DNA of 64,000 nt from Streptomyces cupreus (GCF_014257025.1 NZ_JACMSF010000002.1:248001-312000), one strand, 5' to 3'. Shown: positions 41,125-51,751, counted from the first letter of the stretch. Translations and numbers: made by a program. The notes: generated by a model from the sequence alone, not told the origin.

Positions 41125-43731
41125 TCAGGCCGCCCCGAACGCGGAGAACGCCCACCCCGTCGCCTGGTGCACGGCGTCGCCGGGCACCGCGGCGCGGGCG
41201 TCACGGAGCGCCTCGGCCAGGGACAGCCCGGCGCTCAGGCCCTTGTGCAGCGCGACCATCAGCGGGACCACCGCGGCGTCGTTGACCGGTGCGCTGGCCG
41301 CCACGACCCCTGCCGTGCCGAGCGGGAGCAACGCGGTGACCAGGCCGAGGAGTTCATCGGCGCCGACCGAGGCGAAGCGGGCCGTGTCGCAGCAGGGGAG
41401 GATGATGCGGTAGGGGCTGCGGTCGAGGCGTTCGAAGTCGTGCACGATCAGCGGGCCGTCGGCCATCCGCAGCGAGGAGAACAGCGGGCTGTCCGCCCGG
41501 AAGGTACCGTGCGCGGCGATATGTGCCAGCGCGGCCCCGTCCAGCTCCTCCAGCACGCGCGGCACGCTCGCGTGGTCGTCCTCCAGCAGCGTCGGCGTGC
41601 CATACCGGTCGGCGAGCTCGGGCACCTCCGCGCCCCCGGTGGCCAGGCCGGGACCACGCACCAGCACCTGGCGGCCGCCCGGCGGCGGCTCGGTCTCCCG
41701 GGCGCGCAGCCAACTGCTCGCCGAGGGCGACACGCTGACCACCCGCTCCCGCAGCGACGGCAGCAGCGACCACGGCACCCGGTGCAGCCGGCCGGGCGGC
41801 ACGACCACCACAGGGCCGCTGCCCAGGTGTTCGGCCGCCGGGCCCAGCAGCAGCTCCTCAAGCCGCCGACCCGCCGCCTCCACCACCGGGAGCCGTCCCT
41901 CGGCGCCCGGGTGGGCCAGCCGCCGCAGCCCGGCCTGCACATGCTCGGCCTCCGTCTCCGCGTCGGCCAGCAGCCCGGCCTCGTACCGCCGTATCCGCCC
42001 CTGCCCGCACAGCAGCACCTGCACCCGCCCGTCCACCACGACCAGCTCGGCGAGCCGGGTGTCGTCGCCGAGCCGTTTCAGCAACCGCGCCGGGTCGAAG
42101 CGGTCGCCGTCGCCGGGGGCCTCCCCGCGCATGTGCAGGGTCCGCGAGCGTATCTCCCGTTCCAGTCGGCGCTGTTCGCGCTCCAGGGCGGGCACCGGCC
42201 GGCCTTCCATACGGGCGGCCTCCGCTCGGGCCGCGATCTCCCGGAACGCCGTGAGTCCGCTCTGCAGGGCGGGATCGGCGGGCGGCCGGGTCGGCGGGGC
42301 GGTCAGCACCGTGGCCCGCCAGCGCTCGCTCCACACCAGCAGCCGTCGCGGCCCCCCGGAGTCCAGGCTCACCCGCTGTGCCAGCGCGGCGAGTTCGGCG
42401 CCCTGTGCGGTGGCCCGCGCCCGGAGTTCGGAGGCGCCCAGCGTCGTACGGTGGTCGTCGAGCACGTCCAGGCCGCGTCGGCACGCCTCCAGGACCCCGC
42501 GCCCGGACCCGGCGGCCCGCGCCCGCAGCGCCTGCGCCGCCCAGCCGGTCATCCGCGCGAGCGGCGGTCCGGCGTGCCTGCTGCGGGCGGCGATCCCCAA
42601 GTGCTGTTCGGCGTCCGCGCGCCAGCCCAGCGCGAGCGCGATCCGGCCCGCGAGCAGCGAGGCCTCGGGCGCGGCCGGAGCACCGAAGGAGGCCAGCCGT
42701 TCGGCGACCCCGGCGGCGTCCGCGACCAGCCGCCCCGAGGCGCGTCCGGTGACTAGCCGCGCCTCGATCAGCACCAGCCGGGCGTGCGTCTCCCACCAGG
42801 TGCGCCGCTGCCCGGCGAACAGCCGTACCGCCAGCGCCGCGCGCGCCAGGGCGGTGTGCGGATCGCCCGCGAGCCGGGCCGCCCGCGCGGCGACGAGCAG
42901 CAGCTCCGCCTTGCGGGTGGACTGCCCGCCGATCTCGTCGAGCACCCCTATCGCCGCGTCCGCCTCGGCGAGCGCCTCCGGGGCGAGACCGGCGGCCATC
43001 AGCACCTCGCAGCGCCGGATGTCGAGCATGAACGTCGGCGTGCCGAGCTTGGCGTACCGCTCCTCGGCCTCGTCCAGCAGCCGCAGCGCCGCCGGGATGT
43101 CCCCGGACCGGAACGCGGCCAGGCCCCGGCTCTCCACGGCGTCCGCCTTGTCGTGCTCCTGGCCCGTGGTGTCCCACAGCGCCTCGGCCGCCGTGAAGTC
43201 CGCGTCCGCCCGCTCCACCGCGCCCAGCGCCAGATGCACCGTGGCGCGCAGGGTCAGCGCCCGCGCCGTCCAGATGACGTCATCCGCCTGCCGCAGCACC
43301 GGGATCGCCCGCCGTACGTCCTCCAGCGCCTCGCGGTGATGCCCGAGCACCCACCAGACGTACGCCCGCCGGTACAGCACCCGCGCCCGGGTGTGTCCCG
43401 TGCCGCGGGCGACACCCCGCTCGAACGCGGCGAGCCCCTGTCGGGTGCGGCCCGCGTGCACCAGCGCCACGCCGAGCGTGCCCAGCACGTCCGCCTCCCG
43501 GTCCGCGGAGTCCGCGCGCGCCGCGAGATCGCGGGCCCGCCGCAGATGGGCGAGCGCGAGCCGCAGATCGCCGAAGTCCCGCTGCCAGATGCCGATCACC
43601 TGATGGGCGATCGAGGCGTGCAACGGTGAGGGATCGGCGCCGAGCACCTCTTCCGCCCCGGCCAGAGCCTCACCGGGCGCGGCGAACACCTTCGGCAGCA
43701 GTTCGAGAACCGAGTCGCTTCCCGCTGTCAC
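41125..43731 (-). CDS. TPR-CHAT protein, caspase-fold protease
   Basis: 868 residues. Residues about 20-470 are helical TPR-like repeats (for instance AVARGTGHTRARVLYRRAYV, ALTLRATVHLALGAVERADA). The C-terminal third is a CHAT domain, a caspase-fold peptidase: catalytic His in ALAHIAAHGTF and Cys in RIILPCCDTARF, followed by the family block LLPLGTAGVVAASAPVNDAA. CHAT proteases usually cut one defined partner once activated. No signal peptide, so cytosolic. Divergent, 110 bases away, from a subtilase-sigma factor operon, which supplies both a second protease and plausible substrates. Confidence 0.9.
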   Translation of the reverse strand: MTAGSDSVLELLPKVFAAPGEALAGAEEVLGADPSPLHASIAHQVIGIWQRDFGDLRLALAHLRRARDLAARADSADREADVLGTLGVALVHAGRTRQGLAAFERGVARGTGHTRARVLYRRAYVWWVLGHHREALEDVRRAIPVLRQADDVIWTARALTLRATVHLALGAVERADADFTAAEALWDTTGQEHDKADAVESRGLAAFRSGDIPAALRLLDEAEERYAKLGTPTFMLDIRRCEVLMAAGLAPEALAEADAAIGVLDEIGGQSTRKAELLLVAARAARLAGDPHTALARAALAVRLFAGQRRTWWETHARLVLIEARLVTGRASGRLVADAAGVAERLASFGAPAAPEASLLAGRIALALGWRADAEQHLGIAARSRHAGPPLARMTGWAAQALRARAAGSGRGVLEACRRGLDVLDDHRTTLGASELRARATAQGAELAALAQRVSLDSGGPRRLLVWSERWRATVLTAPPTRPPADPALQSGLTAFREIAARAEAARMEGRPVPALEREQRRLEREIRSRTLHMRGEAPGDGDRFDPARLLKRLGDDTRLAELVVVDGRVQVLLCGQGRIRRYEAGLLADAETEAEHVQAGLRRLAHPGAEGRLPVVEAAGRRLEELLLGPAAEHLGSGPVVVVPPGRLHRVPWSLLPSLRERVVSVSPSASSWLRARETEPPPGGRQVLVRGPGLATGGAEVPELADRYGTPTLLEDDHASVPRVLEELDGAALAHIAAHGTFRADSPLFSSLRMADGPLIVHDFERLDRSPYRIILPCCDTARFASVGADELLGLVTALLPLGTAGVVAASAPVNDAAVVPLMVALHKGLSAGLSLAEALRDARAAVPGDAVHQATGWAFSAFGAA

Positions 43732-43841
43732 TCCACGGATGGTAGTGCTCCCCCTTGCCTGCCATACAGGTTTGGCGCTGTATCAATCGACGGCTCCGAG
43801 GCTCTGTCTGACGACTGTCGGCCTCAGGGGGAGGACACGCC

Positions 43842-45281
43842 ATGGCACCTCAGCGATTCCACGAACAGTTCGACCAGATCCAACGCTCCATGCCCGACAT
43901 CCCGTTGGCGATGGGGCCGGACGACTCCGCCGAGTTCTTCTACGAGAAGGGCGTCGTGCTGGCCCGGGACGGCGAGGAGGCCCGCGTCGTCGAGGACACC
44001 GTACGCGAGCACTTCACCGCGTTCACCGGTCTCACCGCCGACCATGTGCGCCGGGCGAGCCCGGAGACCAACCGCTCCGGCATCACCCGGATCCAGGTCG
44101 GCGACCCCGGCCACGGTGACCGGCGCGGCGACCGGGCCGTCGCCGGCGCGCTCAGGGCCCTGCGCACCGCGGAGGGCCGGGCCGGACGCCGCCTGGTCAG
44201 CCGTAACCATGTGGTGTCCATCGCCGTCAACGCCTGCCCGGGCGACGAGCCCGTACCGGCCCCGCTCACCCAGCCGCCCAACCCCTCGGCGGCCGAAGGT
44301 CTCTACGACGCGGACACCGCCGTCGGCGTCCTCGTCATCGACACCGGTCTGATGAAGGACTACCGCTCCTACCCCCTGCTCGCGCACACCGACGGCGACG
44401 CGCAGATCAAGGAGTGCGACGACAACGGGATCCTCCAGCAGTACGTCGGACACGGCACGTTCATCGCCGGACTCGTCGCCGCCGTGGCCCCCAACACCGA
44501 GATCACCGTCCGCAACACCCTCAACGACGCCGGGGCCATCCTGGAGTCCGAGTTCGGCGACAAGCTCTTCGAGGCCGTCGACCGCGGTGGCTGGCCGGAG
44601 ATCCTCAGCCTGTCCGCCGGCACCTCCAACGGCCGCAGCGACGGACTGCTCGGCCTCGACGCCTTCATGCAGGAACTGCGCACCCAGCGCACCCTGCTGG
44701 TCGCCGCCGCCGGCAACAACGCCAGCGCCACACCCTTCTGGCCCGCGGCCTACGCCGACCTCCCCGACTACGCCGATTCCGTGCTGTCGATCGGCGCGCT
44801 GCGCGGGGACGGCGAGTACGGCGCCTGCTTCAGCAACCACGGCGCCTGGGTGAAGGCCTACGCCCCCGGCGAGCGCCTCACCAGCTCGCTGACCGGCTTC
44901 GACGTGCCCGTCCCCTACGTGTACCAGCACTCCACGTACGACGCCTGCCGCTACGGCTTCGCCTATGTGTGCACCTGCCAGTCGCCCAGGCACATCGGCC
45001 TGTTGAGCGAGGAGCCGGCCGCGACCACTTCCGGCAAGCCGGACCAGGTGATGTTCGAGGGGTTCGCGCACTGGAGCGGCACCTCATTCGCCACGCCCGT
45101 GGTCGCCGGCATGGTCGCCGCCCATATGACCGCGCACAAGGAGACCGACCCGCGCACCGCCCGGACGCAACTGCTCGCCGCGAACACCGAGTTCGCGGAG
45201 GTGCGCGGGGCGCATGTGCCGGCGCTGCGCCCGCCCACCTGGCGCCCGGTCCCCGTCGTGCCCCTCACTCCTCCCGCATGA
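43842..45281 (+). CDS. cytosolic S8 subtilisin-like serine protease
   Basis: 479 residues. The subtilase triad is complete: Asp in VGVLVIDTGLM (about 168), His in YVGHGTFIAGLVAAV (about 205) and Ser in WSGTSFATPVVAGMVAAH (about 415), with the oxyanion Asn in LVAAAGNNASATPF. There is no signal peptide and no recognisable I9 propeptide, so it should act inside the cell. The N-terminal 150 residues form a separate domain that may regulate it. A Cys-rich insertion (YDACRYGFAYVCTCQSPRH) lies before the Ser. Start ATG follows a gggggagga site. Confidence 0.92.
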   Translation: MAPQRFHEQFDQIQRSMPDIPLAMGPDDSAEFFYEKGVVLARDGEEARVVEDTVREHFTAFTGLTADHVRRASPETNRSGITRIQVGDPGHGDRRGDRAVAGALRALRTAEGRAGRRLVSRNHVVSIAVNACPGDEPVPAPLTQPPNPSAAEGLYDADTAVGVLVIDTGLMKDYRSYPLLAHTDGDAQIKECDDNGILQQYVGHGTFIAGLVAAVAPNTEITVRNTLNDAGAILESEFGDKLFEAVDRGGWPEILSLSAGTSNGRSDGLLGLDAFMQELRTQRTLLVAAAGNNASATPFWPAAYADLPDYADSVLSIGALRGDGEYGACFSNHGAWVKAYAPGERLTSSLTGFDVPVPYVYQHSTYDACRYGFAYVCTCQSPRHIGLLSEEPAATTSGKPDQVMFEGFAHWSGTSFATPVVAGMVAAHMTAHKETDPRTARTQLLAANTEFAEVRGAHVPALRPPTWRPVPVVPLTPPA

Positions 45282-45286
45282 GGGTC

Positions 45287-45313
45287 GGAACCGCCCCCTC
45301 CGCGGCGTACGAT
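45287..45313 (+). promoter_or_regulatory. possible ECF-type promoter of the sigma factor gene
   Basis: GGAACC (45287-45292), 15 bases, then TACGAT (45308-45313), in the 59-base gap between the subtilase stop and the sigma GTG. GGAAC is the usual -35 of ECF sigma factors, so autoregulation is possible. The spacer is slightly short and the -10 loosely fits, so this is tentative. Confidence 0.3.
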
Positions 45314-45340
45314 GACTTGCCGTACACGAGGGGTGGGGCC

Positions 45341-45916
45341 GTGGATCGTGCAGATGTCGGCGCGCTCGTCCAGTCCGCCGTCGACGGTGACGCGGCGGCC
45401 TGGAAGGCGCTCGTGGAAGGGCTGAGCCCGCTGGTGTGGTCGGTGGTGCGCGCGCACCGGCTCTCCGACGCCGACGCGCACGAGGTGTACCAGACCGTCT
45501 GGTTCCGCTTCGCCCAGCATCTGGGCCGTATCCGTGAACCGGACAAGGCCGGGTCGTGGCTCGCGAGCACCGCCCGGCACGAGAGCCTGAAGGTCCTGAA
45601 GAGCCTGAGGCGGCTGACACCGACGGACGACCCGCAACTGCTGGACCGGGTCAGCGAGGACCGTACGCCCGAGGAGTCGCTGCTGGACTCCGAGGAGGCG
45701 GCCGCCCAGAGCGAACGCGTCCGGCGGCTGTGGCAGGAGTTCGAGGAACTCGGCGATCGCTGCCGTCAGTTGCTGCGCGTGCTGATGTCCACACCGCCGC
45801 CCAGCTACCAGGAGGTGTCCGCCGCGCTGGGCATCGCCGTGGGCAGCATCGGGCCGCTGCGCCAGCGCTGTCTGCGCCGCCTGAGGGCCCGACTAGACGC
45901 ACGGGGAGCGCTGTGA
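45341..45916 (+). CDS. ECF-like RNA polymerase sigma factor
   Basis: 191 residues with sigma region 2 (ALVEGLSPLVWSVVRAHRLS, EVYQTVWFRFAQHLGRIREP, WLASTARHESLKVLKSLRR) and region 4 (LLRVLMSTPPPSYQEVSAAL, then GSIGPLRQRCLRRLRA). Regions 1.1 and 3 are absent, as in ECF factors. GTG 45341 is preferred because gaggggtgggg precedes it. ATG 45278, overlapping the subtilase stop, would add 21 residues unlike the family. It overlaps the next gene by four bases. No membrane anti-sigma gene is present, so control may be by the protease pair. Confidence 0.9.
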   Translation: MDRADVGALVQSAVDGDAAAWKALVEGLSPLVWSVVRAHRLSDADAHEVYQTVWFRFAQHLGRIREPDKAGSWLASTARHESLKVLKSLRRLTPTDDPQLLDRVSEDRTPEESLLDSEEAAAQSERVRRLWQEFEELGDRCRQLLRVLMSTPPPSYQEVSAALGIAVGSIGPLRQRCLRRLRARLDARGAL

Positions 45917-46395
45917 ACGACGACGACATGAACGACGAGTTGGAGGAGTTCGACGAGGACGGCTTCGACGGCGCCCTGCTGGAGGAGGAACTCCGGCGGG
46001 CCGCCGCCATCCTGGACCCGGTGCCGGCGGAACTGAGCCGGATCGCCGTCGACGCCTACGTGCTGCACGACCTCGACGCCCGGATCGCCGAGCTGACCTT
46101 CGACTCGGTGGTGGACGCCATCCCCGTACGGGGAGCAACGGACGTCCCGCGGATGCTGACCTTCCGCGCAGGCGAGGTCACCGTCGACGTCGAGGTGACC
46201 GGTCAGGGCCTGATGGGGCAGGTGCTGCCGCCCCAGCCGGCCCGGATCGAGGTGCTCAGCGGCCCTCAGTCGGCGGCGCCCCTCACGGCGGACGCCATGG
46301 GCCGCTTCACCACCGACGCCCCGCCCACCGGCCCCTTCGCGCTGCGGCTGCGGACCGGCGGGGAGGTAGTCGTCACGGAGTGGCTGCGCGCCTGA
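45913..46395 (+). CDS. small acidic protein of the CHAT-subtilase-sigma module
   Basis: 160 residues, family not recognised. Residues 1-25 are strongly acidic (NDELEEFDEDGFDGALLEEE), residues about 25-60 helical (RRAAAILDPVPAELSRIAVD, LHDLDARIAELTF), and the remaining 100 form a beta-rich domain (RMLTFRAGEVTVDVEVTGQG, ARIEVLSGPQSAAPLTADAM, GPFALRLRTGGEVVVTEWL). GTG start overlapping the sigma stop shows coupled translation. Position and acidic helical start suggest a soluble partner or anti-sigma-like protein of the preceding sigma factor. Being a protease target is the alternative. Confidence 0.8.
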   Translation: MNDDDMNDELEEFDEDGFDGALLEEELRRAAAILDPVPAELSRIAVDAYVLHDLDARIAELTFDSVVDAIPVRGATDVPRMLTFRAGEVTVDVEVTGQGLMGQVLPPQPARIEVLSGPQSAAPLTADAMGRFTTDAPPTGPFALRLRTGGEVVVTEWLRA

Positions 46396-46426
46396 GTCAC
46401 CGAGCGACCATCAGCCGGAGACCAGG

Positions 46427-46528
46427 GCCTGTGTCACATCCCCGGCCGGGCGCACGTCGTCTGGCACGCACGCACGCTCGCACCCAACAGACGTCGCGCG
46501 CTGATCCGGCCGGGGATGTGACACAGGC
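46427..46528. repeat. MITE-like palindromic element with perfect 23-base terminal inverted repeats
   Basis: Arms at 46427-46449 and 46506-46528 (starting gcctgtgtcacatcccc and its complement) are perfect over 23 bases and enclose 56 bases, which themselves contain a cgtctg/cagacg pair. The element is far too long for an ordinary terminator and contains no coding. It lies between the stop of the small acidic protein and the stop of the amidohydrolase gene, so it would also stop transcription from both sides. Clear target duplications are not visible. Confidence 0.6.
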
Positions 46529-46530
46529 TC

Positions 46531-47313
46531 TCACCCGGGCAGCGCGTCGACGAGCCGCGCGAGGGCGGAGGCGAGGCGGGTGAGCCCGGGCCCCGCGGGT
46601 CCACCGGGCTCGGTCATGTAGATGTCCCGACGTATCTCCACCATCAGGGCACTCACGCGCGGATCGGTCCCGTAGAACTCCAGCGGCACATACGTCCCGC
46701 TGAAGGGACTGTCGAGCCCGATGTCCCCGCAGTCCGCGAAGGCCTCGCGGGCCGCGGCGAGCAGCCCGGGGGGCGTGTGAAAGGAGTCGGTACCGAGGCA
46801 GACGGTCGGCCGGGGGCCGTCGCCGTGCAGCTCGTAAGGCAAGGGGGCGCTCGGATAGGAGTGCACATCGACGATCACGGCCCGCCCGGTGGCGGCGAGC
46901 CGTCCCGCGACGGCATCGCTCATGGCCTGCGCGTACGGCCGGAAGTACCGCGCGAGCAGCGGCTCGGGATCGCCGCCCTCATCCCGCAGCACCTCTTTGT
47001 GCGTGGTCCGCGTGTATACGGCGCCCATGCCGACGGCGAGCATCTCCTCCCGCTCGTCGGGGAACCGCTCGGGGTCGACGACGAGCCGGGACAGCCGGTT
47101 GGCGAACACCCAGGGTCTCAGGGCAGCCGCCTGCGCCGCCTCACCGGCGATCCGCGCGGTGTGCGAGTCGGTGATGTGATCGAGCTCCCGCTCCAGCGCC
47201 ACATCGTCCAGCACGATGCCGTCCCGCACGTCGTCCGGTATCTCCCGCGAGGAGTGCGGGACATGCAGGATCACGGGGGAGTGTTCGGCACCGGGGGAGA
47301 GGGCGAAGTTCAT
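46531..47313 (-). CDS. N-formylglutamate amidohydrolase-like protein
   Basis: 260 residues. The family's metal-site blocks are visible: ILHVPHSSREIPDDV at the start, DHITDSHTARIAG, and VIVDVHSYPSAPLPYE. The known enzyme cleaves N-formyl-L-glutamate to formate and glutamate in histidine degradation. No hut genes lie nearby, so the physiological substrate may be another N-formyl or N-acyl amino acid. ATG with a ccggag site. The promoter upstream resembles the DNA-damage type. Confidence 0.87.
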   Translation of the reverse strand: MNFALSPGAEHSPVILHVPHSSREIPDDVRDGIVLDDVALERELDHITDSHTARIAGEAAQAAALRPWVFANRLSRLVVDPERFPDEREEMLAVGMGAVYTRTTHKEVLRDEGGDPEPLLARYFRPYAQAMSDAVAGRLAATGRAVIVDVHSYPSAPLPYELHGDGPRPTVCLGTDSFHTPPGLLAAAREAFADCGDIGLDSPFSGTYVPLEFYGTDPRVSALMVEIRRDIYMTEPGGPAGPGLTRLASALARLVDALPG

Positions 47314-47354
47314 GGGCGGGCTCCGGGGCGTTGTCGTCGACGTACTGGATGATC

Positions 47355-47377
47355 AAGGTGCCACATGGCACTGACAA
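47355..47377 (-). promoter_or_regulatory. RecA-NDp/PafBC-like promoter, one mismatch
   Basis: Minus strand: TTGTCAGTG, eight bases, CACCTT. The -35 is exact and the -10 departs from TAnnnT at the first base (C for T). Would start transcription near 47348, 35 bases before the amidohydrolase gene. Confidence 0.45.
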
Positions 47378-47387
47378 CGCCTGGTCG

Positions 47388-47960
47388 TTACTGCCCCACC
47401 CGGCCGTCGACGCACTCGCGCAGCAGATCCGCGTGGCCGCAGTGGCGGGCGTACTCCTCGATGCGGTGGACCCACAGTTCGCGGATGGAGTTGCTGTCCT
47501 TGCCGACCCGGGTGGCCAGGTCGGGATAGCCGGTCAGTACCGTGTCCGTCGCCGTCTGTTCGCGGGCGAGGTCGGCGAACGCACCGTCGACCAGGGCCTG
47601 TTCCGCGGCGACGTCGTCGAAGTCGGCGTCACGGGCGCCGTAGAGCTTTGGTTCCGGGTCGCCCGGCACGATCCAGTTGCGCCAGTCCCGCTCGACCTCG
47701 GCGAGATGGCGGACCAGACCGAGCAGGGACATGGTCGACGGCGGCACCGAGCGGCGCGCCAGCTGCTCCGGGTCCAGCCCCTGGCACTTCATCTCCAGGG
47801 TCAGCCGGAAGTCCCGCAGGACGGACTGGTACGTCGCCAACTCACCGTCCGGACCTGGACCGTCATTGTCGCGGGGATCCTCGTCGGGGTCCGCCCACAT
47901 GTCGGGGTAGACGCTGGCCTGAGTCCACCGCTGGGGTGTGTCGTCGCTCACGGGGCTCAC
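47388..47960 (-). CDS. DinB/DUF664-family protein
   Basis: 190 residues of the DinB four-helix fold, DUF664 (mycothiol-transferase-like) type. Metal-site His residues are in SLLGLVRHLAEVERDW (first) and WVHRIEEYARHCGHADLLRE (the other two). Actinobacterial members are metal-dependent thiol transferases or hydrolases that use mycothiol, mostly uncharacterised. Start is uncertain: GTG 47960 and GTG 47951 are both possible and neither has a strong ribosome site. It lies 34 bases after the stop of the propeller-like gene, so both may be one transcript. Confidence 0.85.
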   Translation of the reverse strand: MSPVSDDTPQRWTQASVYPDMWADPDEDPRDNDGPGPDGELATYQSVLRDFRLTLEMKCQGLDPEQLARRSVPPSTMSLLGLVRHLAEVERDWRNWIVPGDPEPKLYGARDADFDDVAAEQALVDGAFADLAREQTATDTVLTGYPDLATRVGKDSNSIRELWVHRIEEYARHCGHADLLRECVDGRVGQ

Positions 47961-47994
47961 GATGGTGAGCGCGGGCGCGGCGCGCAAGCGATTA

Positions 47995-49038
47995 TTACTG
48001 CACCACCCAGCGGTTGAGCGTCTCGGTCCCGTCGTCGTAGGTGAGCCAGGTGCCGTCGCCGAGGGGCGATACGTAACTGTCGACCGATCCCGAGGGGTAG
48101 GTGACCGTCCCGCGTATCGCCAGGGTGGCGGCATCGAGGAGCCAGTGGCGGGCCAGGTCCGGGTCCTCGTCGGACTCGACGGTAGAGGCGATGACGGTGT
48201 CGGCGTCGACAAAGCCGCAGCCGTAGTCCCAGCAGTCCGCTTCCTCGGGTTCCCGCTCGGCGAGCACGGTGCCGTCCAGGGCGTGCAGGCGCAGGTCCGT
48301 GCCGTAGTGCTCGACCGTCAGGAAGCCCGGATGCGCCGGGTGGACGTCCGTCAGGATGCGGTCCATGGTCCCCTGGTTGTCCCGGCTGGTCAGCTTTACG
48401 CCGTCCCAGCGCGCCCAGTGGATCAGGATGCCGTCCTGCCCCATGCCGATGCACAGGCCCATGTGCGCACCGTCCGGATGGGAGAGCTGGTGCGAGCCGG
48501 CGGCGGCGCTGTCCAGCGGCAGGCGGGCCAGCTCGCGTCCGTCCCGGGCGTCGAGGACGGCCCAGCACTCCTGCCAAGCGCCCTCTTCCGGCTCCAGCAC
48601 GACATGCGCCCAGACCAGCCGGCCGTCGTCAGAGACCCGGCACGATCCGTGCTCAAGGCCACGGCACACTTCCTGCTCGTCCCCGCTGTGCGGGTGGCCG
48701 ATCTCGGGCCCCCAGCAGCCGTGCCGGTACTCCCACAGCGTCTCCCCACCGACACCCACGGCCCGCACCGCACGCTGCCCCGAGAACACGGCGAACTCCC
48801 CATCGGGACCCACGGAATGAACGCCGCGGTCCCAACCGGGCCAGGGCAGCGGAAAGACGGCGGCCGGTGCCGACTCCCCGTCGAAGACCTCGTACAGGTC
48901 ATAGAGCTCCAGCTCGTGCCCGTGGTGCAGCAGAGCGCGCGGCGCCCTGCCACCGCGGTGCTCCAGGGCGAAGCCATTGACCAGTGCTCTTCCACCCGGC
49001 AGCCTCACCGAGTCGCGCAGGTGTGCGGTGATCGACAT
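47995..49038 (-). CDS. hypothetical protein, beta-propeller-like
   Basis: 347 residues, not recognised. Evenly spaced blocks of the type strand-turn-Asp-Gly/Ser-strand (VGPDGEFAVFSGQRAV, RVSDDGRLVWAHVVL, AVLDARDGRELARLPL, RLHALDGTVLAERE, TYPSGSVDSYVSPLGDG) point to a WD40/YncE-like propeller of six or seven blades. No signal peptide, so cytosolic. Start at 49038 is supported by the promoter directly upstream, which would give a nearly leaderless message. The in-frame ATG at 49068 lies inside that promoter. Confidence 0.78.
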   Translation of the reverse strand: MSITAHLRDSVRLPGGRALVNGFALEHRGGRAPRALLHHGHELELYDLYEVFDGESAPAAVFPLPWPGWDRGVHSVGPDGEFAVFSGQRAVRAVGVGGETLWEYRHGCWGPEIGHPHSGDEQEVCRGLEHGSCRVSDDGRLVWAHVVLEPEEGAWQECWAVLDARDGRELARLPLDSAAAGSHQLSHPDGAHMGLCIGMGQDGILIHWARWDGVKLTSRDNQGTMDRILTDVHPAHPGFLTVEHYGTDLRLHALDGTVLAEREPEEADCWDYGCGFVDADTVIASTVESDEDPDLARHWLLDAATLAIRGTVTYPSGSVDSYVSPLGDGTWLTYDDGTETLNRWVVQ

Positions 49039-49045
49039 GGCCCCG

Positions 49046-49068
49046 AAGGTAGCGGACGGCACTGACAA
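49046..49068 (-). promoter_or_regulatory. RecA-NDp/PafBC-type promoter, exact match
   Basis: Minus strand TTGTCAGTG, eight bases, TACCTT: an exact fit to the TTGTCRGTG-N8-TAnnnT consensus. The start point would fall about one or two bases before the ATG at 49038, so translation would begin on a leaderless transcript. Confidence 0.7.
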
Positions 49069-49263
49069 CGCGGCCGTGCACGGAACTCGATGTGCAGGTC
49101 CGCGCTGGTGTCGCTGAAGGTCAGATAGGACCTGCCGCCAAACAGCATGTCAGGGGCGAACTCGGTTGCCGTTGCCTCGGTTCGGCGCGGGCGGTGCTCG
49201 GCAGCGCGACGTCGGCGCAGCCGGCCCTCCTTCCCAGGGCTGAACGAGATCGTCCGGTGAGCC

Positions 49264-49296
49264 GAAGGGCCGGCACCGCGAGGGTGCCGGCCCTTC
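49264..49296 (-). terminator. hairpin terminator of isocitrate dehydrogenase
   Basis: Perfect 14-base stem gaagggccggcacc / ggtgccggcccttc with a five-base loop, 18 bases past the stop. Confidence 0.8.
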
Positions 49297-49314
49297 AGTC
49301 AGTCAGCGCACGCT

Positions 49315-51594
<2,280 letters not shown>

Positions 51595-51751
51595 TCACTC
51601 GACAGGGGTCCGCACTCGGGCGGGACGAGCCGGACACGAGTTTCGGCCGGAAGTGCAACCTCCGCCCGCGCTTCGGCGGTCCTGCAGGTGGATCACTCAT
51701 CCGAGGCGATGGCCGGACCTGACCACCCGGCCGCCCGAGCGAAAGCAGACC

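Noticed and set aside
46427..46528. Simple rho-independent terminator
   Set aside because: A 23-base perfect stem with a 56-base loop is outside the usual range, so it is listed as a MITE-like repeat, though it may still end transcripts.
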